Below are positions 58,901 through 64,000 of a DNA stretch of 64,000 bases, piece after piece. The notes under the pieces are model-generated. The model saw only the letters and a program-made list of their open reading frames with translations, ran no database searches and was not told the DNA's origin. Numbering within the stretch: the first letter of the stretch is position 1; the number at the start of each line of letters is the position of its first letter. A program made the position numbers and the translations under genes. The DNA is from Pisaster brevispinus (Eukaryota; Echinodermata; Asteroidea; Forcipulatida; Asteriidae): positions 10,248,176 to 10,312,175 of the forward strand of contig JAMKCF010000008.1 of the NCBI GenBank assembly GCA_023634235.1, in the 5' to 3' direction.

Positions 58901-61900
58901 TCGTCCTCCACATCCTGTGAATACAGTTTTAGTTAAAGCAGCTAAAATAACAAATATCAGTTTGGTTTGATCCAATCCACACATTGAGCATATAATATCA
59001 CAAGCAGCCTGCTTGCAAACAACTTCTTAAATGAACTCTCGACCTTGAATTAACAAATATTACAGAAGCAAAGCCGTTTTACATGAAGTTGATGGTGCTG
59101 TTGCTAAGGAAACAAGGAATATAACATATATGGGGCATTGTGGGCAGGTCAGTAGGGGGAGCTATTGTGTGTAAATCTTGGTGTACTGTACCTGCCAGTA
59201 GTAGAATACTACAGTGGCTCATATTCGCCAATTCCTAGAGAAACCATGTTTTATTTTATATGGCGATATATCGCCGTACTATTGCATTATATCGCCGTAC
59301 TATTGCGTTTTATGGCCGTACTATTGCGTTATGTCGCCATATTTTATTGCAATATAACTCAATAGTACAGCAATATAACACAATAGTACAGCAATATAAC
59401 TCAATAGTACAGCAATATAACTCAATAGTACAGCAATAAAACGCAATAGTACAGCAATATAACGCAATAGTCTGGCAATTTAACGCATACCGTGCACGAT
59501 CGCAATGTTTTTTGTCCGTTGACGGACAGGAACATTTGCCGTAGGTAGTATTAATTCTGAGGCAATGTACACATCTTCAACAGATATTAATAAATATCGT
59601 TTATGACAAATGTAACATTTTTTAGTAAATTATTATAATTACTATAGCAGTTAGCAATGCCAAAAAAAAATGTATAACAAATATTTTCTAGTGTAAAGAT
59701 TTAGTGTTTAAGATAAAATTGACTTGCCAAAGCAGTCTCAATGGCCACCATGTTCGAATCTTGTAAATGTATGCAAGCATGATAAGGTAGAAAGGTCATG
59801 ATGAGGGAAACTCGTGATTGGACGTTGAAAATGAATCATTCATTTCCTTCCCATCCTGCATTGTTTGCAGTTGGTCTAACAAAATTTTTAAATATTCATG
59901 ATCTGCATACCACCATATCCGATAGCCCCCCCCCCCAATTTCATCCAAAAATGGACGAATATAATAGAACACATTAAACCCAGAAGTTTCTGACCTAAAA
60001 AGGCAGTCAGCTTGACGGCCTCCGTATGCGGAGAGCAATATGAGTGCGGATGAACTGCATACACTGGTAGTACGAGCGTCGTGCTCAGTGTGATACACAC
60101 TTTATGCATAGTGTACAGAACATGTACATTGGGGTTACGCTGTCTTTTTCAGAGTGAAACTGCGAAACTGCGAAACTGCCTTGAGCAAGGCTAGCAATAC
60201 TTGTGTATGTCGCATGACAAGCCCAAAGCCAGATCAGATTGTATCCAAACTAGCTCACTAGCATGTCCTGTCAATAGCTGCATCACTACATGCTATCGTG
60301 AAATTCGTTAAGCTGCCACAACCAAAGTTATACCTTCCTCAAGTAGATTCCCCCTGACCTGGTAACATTTTGGTCACCATAGTCTAGTTCTTTTTAAGCA
60401 CTTAGAATTTCTTATTTCCTATACAAATTCCTAGTCATCTGTTTACTGCACAATTTCATGTTTACGATCAAGGGATTCCACCATTCAAAAAGTGAGCAGA
60501 TTTCATTTTCAAGCATTCTTTACCTCTTTGGCTAGGCCCGAGTCTAGAGTTCTAATGCTGTGTACAGCAGTCTTTTATGGACTAAGTATAAAGAAGGACA
60601 CATAGGTTTTACAGCAAGCCCAGCTTGCAGCCAAAGCTACCACAAACATACAATGCCACCTTCAATTACCTTCGTGTTAGCATTTCTGTACAGGAAGGCC
60701 ATGTTCAGACAGCATACTAAAGTTAGACCCAAACCGGTTTAACTTTACAAGCAGTGGGGGGCGGTCGTAAAAAAAACCACACTACCTTGCGTTCAGACAG
60801 CTCAAAGTTAAACCCGATATGGTCTATCTTCCATTTTAAGAGGTCAAACAGCACAGTGACCCAACACATGCACGTGGCCGAGCAGAAAAGAGCACCGGAC
60901 TCAAGCTCTGGTGTTTCCGACTCAGCAGAGTGTGGGTTCGAGTCCCGGTCGTGACACTTGTGTCCTTAAGCAAGACACTTAACTATTATTGCTTCGTCCT
61001 TCGGATGGGATGTAAAGCAATTGGCCCCGTGTGTTGTGTAACGCACGTAAAAGAACCCAGTGCACTTATTGAAAAGAGAAGGGGTTCGCCCCGGTGTTCC
61101 TGGTTTGATTGGCTGCATATTGCGCCACAGCACCTTGTGAACCATTACATGGTGCTATGTAAAGGAGTAGGTCTCATACTTCAAATGAAGCCCCACATAC
61201 CTTGCAGGAAATTAATGTTGAAGCGCCTTGAGCGTCACTAAGTGACGGATATGAGCGCTATATAAGAAGCCATTATTATTATTATTATTATGCACAGCCC
61301 TGTTCAGGCACACGTTGAGGCGTACATAGGCATATTTACTTAGCGACCTTACGCAGGTCAGCGGTCACCTGACCTGTGAGTTAAACTGGATGTTGTCATT
61401 TTTATTCTGTCCACACACCGTCCTAAAAGATAAACCCGAAGTGGTTTAGCGTTCAACCACCCTCGCCGACTGATTTAACTCATTCGAGTTCAAACTGATT
61501 TGGTTAAGTTTTAAGAGCGTTCAGACACACAAAAATAAACCCCAATGAGTTCAAACTGCCTTAAAACCGACTTTAGTACTGTGTCTGAACGACCTCATAG
61601 AGAGAGAGAGAGCAAGCACCCTCTCCGTCTCAGTTGTAAACACATGTAAACAAGGACAATCTTTGTTTATTCCTTGCATTAGCTGTATCCATTCTCATCT
61701 CCTATTTTGTTTTGAACCTACACTTGATTTAAACCTTGACCTAATGCATGAAAAGATTAAGACAACAAAGAGGCAAACACACCAGAGTTTGACACTCTCA
61801 CTCACCTATGCTTCTATCTATTGTTCTCTTTGCGCTCCTACTCATGTTTTTTAAATTGAAAAAGAAGAAGTATATTCCAAAGATAGCTGGGTGAGGGACA

Positions 61901-63910
61901 AAACAGTCCTCTGTTTGGTCACAGATTGCCTTAGATTCTCAGGCCTCTTGATCCCCAAATAGTCTTGGGGAGAATCCCCAAGTAAGGTGTAGTGCGATGT
62001 AAAGGATCGCTGATGACTTACAGTGAAGATATAAAACTGGCGGAACTAAGTAGTGATCTAATGGGTTGATGAAATGGCTATGTTTGGGGATGGTGTTGCT
62101 CGCAATGGTGGAGCATCTTCCATGAGCTGCCTGGTGTATGGTGGGCTGGCCAGCAACATCACGACAGTGGCTCAGAGTTGCAGAGGCTCCAGGGGTATGT
62201 CAGGGAACATTCTGTGACTTTTCCTCTGCAGTGAGAATGTGCAGATCCCTACACAATAATGCTCCGCACACAGGCTACGACACTTGGGCAATGCAAGGTG
62301 GAGGGATAGAACATTCCAAGACTGGGACAGCATGCCTTGTACCTTAGAGATGGTTTTGGCCTCTTCTGTAATGTTTGGTACCCAAGCAATCGTGAAATAA
62401 GGGTAACTCCAAGGGAAGCCACTTGGACGCTCTCTTGGAGAACTGCAATCATGAAGTTTAAATTTTTGGTGTAGAAAGAAAAGTTGGGTTTTTTTAGTGA
62501 GAGAGTACCATCAACTTTGTTTTGTGTGCACTGAAGGAGACTTGCCAGCATTAAAACCACAAAGCTACCTCATCCAGATCTTCTTCCATTTCTGCTGCTC
62601 TGGTACTCTCTCCTTAGAAGACAAAATCAACTGGAAAAATGTTTGTCTTCAGTTTATATCAGGACCTGACACCACAGCACTTCCTTCACAATATCATTGA
62701 TGTAAGGAAGAAACAGATTTGCACCTAAGATTATCCTTGTGACACACCGACTTGGACATGAGACAAATCGGATGTTCCCCCTTCAATATATACATGTAAT
62801 GTTGTATAGTCTGATATAGCACACGCATCTACCAGTAAGGTATTCAAGGCGCTTGAACAACAGAAACATGTTAAGACATCTTATAGGGTTTCACAATGTG
62901 CTGCGACACATTTAGCAGCCGCTGCCAGAAAACCGGGGCAAACCCACCCTTCTCTTAGCGATAAGTGTAAAGCCCGGTTCATGCGAATGCAATGCATTTG
63001 CGATACGAATAGTAAGAAATTCTTGGTTTGCATTATATTGTTTGTTCAATTTGCAAAATCACAACAATCTGGTAGAAATATCTAGTAGCACCTGATCTGC
63101 TAAACTGAATGCCGATTTTGCATGGCTAAAACCAACAACAAACGAACGATAAGTTAAATTTAATAAAATGATGTATTAATTCACATGTATCCAAATGAAA
63201 TTGACTGAGCATTTCAACTGGACAAAATCACTTGGAGTGAAATTGACCGCTCATTTGCCAAAAATGACTGGGAAAACTTTAAAAGGAATTGGACATAGTG
63301 TACATGTACAAGTGATTTCATTTTCACTACCTTATGAAAACCGAGAACAAACCAGGAAACACAAAGGGTCTCCGTAGGGGAATTCTAAAGACTGGGGTGC
63401 TCCACAAGGTTCTTAACTACAGGGACAAAGAAAAGAACAAAAGATGTCCCCACAGGGATGCAACAAATAGAATGTGTGCATTTGTAGATGTACATACAAC
63501 ACACACACTCGTGTACACCACCCTCTCCTGTTTCTCAACCTAAAATTAAAGACTTCTTTATGCTCACCAATGCACCACTGATTTTATAAATAACCTAATG
63601 TAAATGCACTATGTAACTGATGCTCAAGCCCTTTAATGTAATCCGAATTACAGGTTACCAAAATCTGGTTAAAACAGTAATTGATCTTATTAAGGGTAAA
63701 ACATAATGTTGTGAAGAATGAAAATTAGCGTTACATCAATAAAAACTTACTTTTAATGTTGTATCCAGATCTCTTGCTTTGCAAAGAAGTGATGTTGCAG
63801 AGGCATTAACACTTGACTTTTTTTCACCGACTGCAGCTTGATTGGTAAAATACGAGTAGTGTCTGCTAAGTTGCCTTTTTAAAAATGTCCCCTCTGCCAA
63901 AGTTCGTGAT
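40976..63910 (-). CDS. Unidentified large helical-repeat (HEAT/ARM-like) protein, C-terminal 12 exons
   Basis: Exons in transcript order: 63910-63751, 58914-58781, 58194-58059, 57772-57587, 56804-56625, 56382-56249, 55005-54808, 52960-52837, 45478-45325, 42915-42743, 42092-42014 and 41061-40976 (stop 40978-40976). Every junction has GT/AG and the phases agree throughout, giving about 580 residues. The 5' end lies beyond the window. Most exons encode amphipathic helices (LLQTISCLGDDRWEVRRMSQ; ALPLITECIRWYDMSILASL; HHLIPAFLQSCSVLNACALL), which suggests an alpha-solenoid. The end is acidic and Trp-rich (KDSSDDEEEG, then SDSDWDSWDDEQE) and finishes in a helix LRQLEEKDQMLVNQLLSHQ. Acidic W motifs like this bind adaptin/GGA ear domains in AP-1 accessory proteins, so HEATR5/Laa1 is one candidate, but I do not recognise the sequence. 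The donor at 42013 has an alternative 6 nt upstream. Introns are heavily transposon-filled. Confidence 0.8.
41240..41550 (-). repeat. tRNA-derived SINE (family B) copies
   Basis: Two adjacent - strand heads. One is at about 41247-41285 (GATAGCTCAGTTGGTAAAGG) and the other at about 41485-41545, followed by the body AAATTTGTCTTTGTTCAACC shared with 57360-57470. Both lie in the last introns/3' region of the - strand gene. Confidence 0.65.
41660..41925 (-). repeat. tRNA-derived SINE (family A)
   Basis: A diverged copy of the 60862-61290 SINE. On the + strand it reads ACACAAGACCTACGGCTTTA and TCTTGAACCCACACTCAGCT, both of which mirror the reference copy. Confidence 0.75.
43250..43720 (+). repeat. 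GGTCTCAAGAC-rich degenerate repeats
   Basis: Short motifs of the GAGGTCT/GGTCTC/GAGAC type recur between 43252-43390 and 43660-43715 (CAAGACAGGTCTCGG, TGTCTGAGGTCTTAGTC). They look like two ends of a degenerate element in an intron. Non-coding. Confidence 0.45.
44475..44578 (+). repeat. 21-bp tandem repeat, 5 copies
   Basis: Exact units of CTTTCTTTCAACAGCTATAT plus T immediately precede a LINE fragment. Confidence 0.95.
44590..44945 (+). pseudogene. LINE reverse-transcriptase fragment
   Basis: Frames here read SKATGPDGIPFNAWK, which is the RT entry motif (K-x-x-GPDGIP) of non-LTR elements. NQFFSSFVHLF and a KDEDNDLNA block follow, where K-x-x-D-x-x-D-x-N-x-R/Y-P-V is expected. Frame changes and a stop interrupt it. 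Only about 110 residues' worth remain. Confidence 0.7.
44985..45240 (+). mobile_element. Penelope-like element terminal fragment
   Basis: An inverted repeat (GGGCTGGTTTAACC...GGTTAAACCAGCCC, 44999-45053) is followed by GAAAGACTCTGCTAGGGTCG with the AAATATCAGGCC continuation. That wording recurs at 51945-52030, on the far side of the DIRS insertion, and is typical of Penelope-like 3' ends in invertebrates. The assignment rests on this similarity only. Confidence 0.5.
45563..45660. mobile_element. Degenerate hairpin, relative of element B
   Basis: The arms CTTAAACAGCTTTAAGGGTC...GTGTGATA and TTATTACACAGGCTTGACCC...CTTAAACAG are inverted. They align with TTAAACGGCCGTTTAAAAC...GGGTCG...GTGCGATAAAGG of 21261-21424. 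The apex reads CCTTGCCTTCTGCA, a decayed reverse copy of the conserved apex. Confidence 0.6.
46565..47130 (+). pseudogene. Penelope-like retroelement, C-terminal GIY-YIG region
   Basis: The protein pieces run LGDLIVQAEVPP, GTFRCSNTSKCIVCRQHIRE, VTCTTTNLIYLISCKVC, GHHFNLPNHS and LQTIQPHGLNIQEGN. This is the order seen in Penelope-like elements: Cys-rich knuckle, GIY-YIG endonuclease start (LIYLISCKVCGVQ), then the R/H/E region. A TAA replaces the Tyr codon of the YIG half, and further frame damage follows. The relic stops at the DIRS end at 47135. Confidence 0.8.
47135..47188 (+). repeat. DIRS 3' terminal repeat
   Basis: 54 bp from CCCCACCCCACAGTAGTGTG to CTTACCTGTAGAG, perfectly complementary to 47379-47432. 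Its inner part also recurs directly at 47433-47478. Confidence 0.9.
47379..47478 (-). repeat. DIRS internal complementary region
   Basis: 47379-47432 is the exact reverse complement of the 3' terminus. 47433-47478 (GTCTACTTCACTCTACTTAC and onward to ACTACGTATGCAT) should be complementary to the lost 5' terminus. In DIRS elements this junction serves as template for closing the circular DNA intermediate before recombinase-mediated insertion. Confidence 0.75.
47821..49412 (-). pseudogene. DIRS tyrosine recombinase, two frameshifts
   Basis: The first frame (49412-48504) overlaps the end of the RT/RNase H frame. Its later half has the SAM-like core-binding domain (STRKIYNSRLRHFFKWC, then FLVYLLNSGLTTGTVRNYRS). 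A frame change near 48500 leads to 48490-48002, with catalytic Arg in SRRRSELHAL (about 48385-48405). A second change near 48040 leads to 48048-47821, with HDVR (48001-48015), the CWK tryptophan and the nucleophile Tyr in EVYLKDV (about 47900-47908). All catalytic residues of the R-HxxR-Y set are therefore still readable but spread over three frames. This enzyme would integrate the circular DNA copy without target duplication. Confidence 0.88.
48713..51064 (-). CDS. DIRS reverse transcriptase / RNase H
   Basis: One intact frame of 783 codons from the first in-frame Met. An N-terminal Arg/Pro-rich part is shared with the gag overlap. RT follows, with WRPILNLKPLNKFI, SLDLKDAYLHVPI, LPFGLSTAPRVFTRI and the catalytic MYLDDWLV box (about 50119-50142). 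RNase H then has TITTDASLHGWGATL, NTLEMLAASNAL, VRCDNATVVAYIN and NVTADALSRGW, giving the Asp-Glu-Asp-Asp set. The RT box is YLDD rather than the FADD of LINEs, as usual for DIRS and LTR-type enzymes. After RNase H the frame continues some 200 codons into the recombinase overlap; that tail may not be functional. It copies element RNA into DNA. The translation start is uncertain because the gag frames overlap upstream. Confidence 0.92.
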   Translation of the reverse strand: MRESSKNLWRPRPNASRPPIRSTSRNRKSRHPEPRARLGSRRHLLFPDDARNSRPGAVPGAVPVTRPAPVSHSPLPDSSVPSQAVAFVRPLPGTPGRGVSDSTVSARPPADGPVGGRLQRFLGSWGQITSDRWVLETIERGYALEFSRTPPSDMLNRPTPVPPDMAKRRSLEGEINSLLLKRAVRVVPRLGSWTGFMSTFFLTPKKEVGVWRPILNLKPLNKFIRPKCFRMETLILGSITTPAWAGSLDLKDAYLHVPIRSEHCKFLRFQYSNTLYEFVVLPFGLSTAPRVFTRIVKTIRAALRRRGIMVFMYLDDWLVVGRSREETEAALQFTWHLTSDLGFIINPEKSHPIPSQVPTFLGASLDLRRGLARPSNLRQCVSLFLPAAVAPALAWLRLLGLMASMVDLVEFCRLRMRPIQLHLLSFYRPIRHPIHHPVPTMPWLVPHLRVWLVEANISQGRDFRPPRPSVTITTDASLHGWGATLHPRQAAGVWGPEHQSSHINTLEMLAASNALQHFQADVRGRAVLVRCDNATVVAYINHQGGTRSGRLCALAWDLIHWCIQQGTALSAVHIPGVENVTADALSRGWIAPTEWSLLPQVARSLFQLIDRPHVDLFASHANNQLPIYCARGPDPNAWKIDALSVQWDGLLAYAIPPISLVPRVLTKIEQEDCKVLLIAPFWPRQPWFPRLVRLLIHRPVILPGRADLLYQPSSGMIHSAPGDFHLTCWVLSCDPSAQLAFRDGLQQSQLSRAEPQPGRYTTADYAISLNGVVGNPCILPILL
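50763..51940 (-). pseudogene. DIRS gag-like protein, 5'-truncated and frameshifted
   Basis: The frame 51940-51230 has a basic Lys/Arg/Ser block (SSKKKKGKKSRSRRSPSSSS), a helical FLQAFSTLAASLSGW segment and Gly/Pro-rich repeats. Near 51285 the useful frame switches to 51281-50763 (LSISETELRLVQRDMIRVL, CPWIGSDLFAGKF, ending in an Arg/Gln/Pro-rich tail), overlapping the RT frame by about 300 bp. No zinc knuckle is seen. The first residues upstream of about 51940 come from flanking Penelope-like DNA, so the true N-terminus is lost. Confidence 0.75.
51941..52040 (+). mobile_element. Penelope-like element tail beyond the DIRS insertion
   Basis: GTGTTGTCATTTAACCTTTG and GAGAAAGACTCTACTTGGCA resemble 45165-45240. 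With the GIY-YIG relic at 46565-47130 this implies that a Penelope-like element was split by the DIRS element, with both parts in the same orientation. Confidence 0.55.
53000..53790. other. Intron stretch, nothing recognised
   Basis: Open frames on the + strand in this part have no family resemblance. They may be an older part of the LINE relic that follows. Confidence 0.35.
53880..54330 (+). pseudogene. Non-LTR retrotransposon C-terminal relic
   Basis: Readable pieces are HEITHVVSNRGSMKLLWDVS, VQTDYTITANIPEIIPI, a Lys-rich KQDKYQ, then EMEIENMWDVKVFIHLIG and HLGVSTHLLQWAVILQ. They resemble the post-RT tail common in invertebrate LINE proteins (WD-x-PV-x-TDR-x-I-x-x-NRPDI; KY-x-DL-x-x-E-x-x-R-x-W; VPVVIGALG). 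Frames shift at least twice. Confidence 0.65.
54395..54735 (-). repeat. SINE (family C) with expanded C-tract
   Basis: The - strand runs GGCCTAGTGTTCTTG, CCTTGGGCAAGACACTTCTC, TAAATGGGTACCTGTGAGGG and AAGTTGCTTTGAGGGGCC to an (ATT)n tail. The GGGCAAGACACTT block is a common central SINE motif and the tail looks LINE-derived. A run of more than 20 C at about 54606-54637 interrupts the body. Confidence 0.7.
57360..57470 (+). repeat. tRNA-derived SINE (family B)
   Basis: The head GTGAGCTCAGTAAATAGAGA and B-box-like GGCTCGAGTCCGCC are followed by AATTTGTCTTTGTTCATTAC, the body shared with the family B copies at 28915 and 41390. Confidence 0.6.
59255..59485. repeat. Inverted minisatellite: ~23-bp units in opposing arrays
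   Basis: Left units (about 59263-59340) read GCCGTACTATTGCGTTATATC. Right units (about 59345-59480) read the mirror, CAATAGTACAGCAATATAAC. About three to four left units face six right units, so the single strand can fold into a long hairpin. Confidence 0.9.
60692..61597. mobile_element. TIR element (GTTCAGACA ends) interrupted by a SINE
   Basis: The left end GGCCATGTTCAGACAGCATA with CTAAAGTTAGACC is mirrored at about 61555-61597 (GACTTTAGTACTGTGTCTGA then ACGACC). Internal GTTCAGACA motifs recur at 60791 and 61529. A family A SINE sits inside at about 60862-61290, so the element alone is about 475 bp. Non-coding. Confidence 0.75.
60862..61290 (+). repeat. tRNA-derived SINE (family A), best-preserved copy
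   Basis: The head includes GAGCACCGGACTCAAGCTCT and B-box GGGTTCGAGTCCCGG. The central body has TTAAGCAAGACACTTAACT and GTCCTTCGGATGGGATGTAA. The 3' part ends GAGCGCTATATAAGAAGCC followed by (ATT)n, like an L2/CR1-type LINE tail. Shorter copies lie at 37910, 38195 and 41660. Confidence 0.85.
61600..63740. other. Intron stretch, nothing recognised
   Basis: Between the 60.7-kb TIR element and the exon at 63751-63910 I see only short GA runs (61598-61612) and unique non-coding DNA. Confidence 0.4.
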
Positions 63911-64000
63911 CTGTTTGTTGAACAATAATAAAAAGACAATTTTATGCATGCAAGATTAAAAACTTAGAAAAAAACGTGTTATAGCTCATGACATTAGTGT

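Noticed and set aside
59796..60109. - strand frames as a possible extra exon of the helical-repeat gene
   Set aside because: The exons at 63910-63751 and 58914-58781 already join in phase, and these frames lack matching acceptor/donor pairs.

Overview
This is metazoan nuclear DNA: AT-rich, with small exons separated by repeat-filled introns, canonical GT/AG splice sites, tRNA-derived SINEs, several non-LTR retrotransposon clades, a DIRS retrotransposon, a Penelope-like element and many foldback/MITE-type elements. The mix of elements suits a marine invertebrate, perhaps a deuterostome (echinoderm, hemichordate or cephalochordate), but the sequence does not settle the species. Nothing prokaryotic is present.

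Two host genes are supported. (1) A complete CDK10 (PISSLRE-type cyclin-dependent kinase) gene on the + strand, 23266-35946, with 11 coding exons that join in phase to 391 codons. (2) The 3' part of a large multi-exon gene on the - strand, 63910 down to 40976, with 12 exons all in phase and about 580 residues. It looks like an all-helical, HEAT/ARM-like protein ending in an acidic Trp-rich segment; I could not identify it. The two genes converge, with 5 kb between their stop codons.

Layout. 1-1.28 kb: no gene. 1.28-11.4 kb: a probable large DNA-transposon remnant with a roughly 210-bp near-identical inverted repeat inside its ends, a decayed PIF/Harbinger-type transposase (- strand) and a Pro/His-rich reading frame (+ strand). 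A 5'-truncated LINE splits that frame, and an in-frame 21-bp tandem array follows the LINE tail. Two MITEs lie beside the transposase. 12-16 kb: repeats only, including three copies of a ~390-bp unit and a hairpin element (14824-15686) carrying a nested 658-bp TIR element flanked by CCGG duplications. 16.5-19.2 kb: minisatellite-like arrays in opposite orientations around a LINE relic. 20.5-21.8 kb: a long-TIR element enclosing a second hairpin whose apex is the same as that of the 15.6-kb hairpin. 22.9-36.6 kb: CDK10 with minisatellites, foldbacks and SINEs in its introns and flanks. 37-41 kb: intergenic SINEs and a CRE-like repeat array. 41-64 kb: the - strand gene. Its introns hold LINE relics, a Penelope-like element split by a GC-rich DIRS element (47135-about 51940), SINEs, an inverted minisatellite at 59.3 kb and a SINE-bearing TIR element at 60.7-61.6 kb.

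The most unusual material is the family of foldback elements sharing the apex CGAGCCGAAGGCGAG on unlike stems, and the nested element built from about 13 copies of GGACASTATTTGGCA, whose insertion can be read against the intact opposite arm of its host hairpin.
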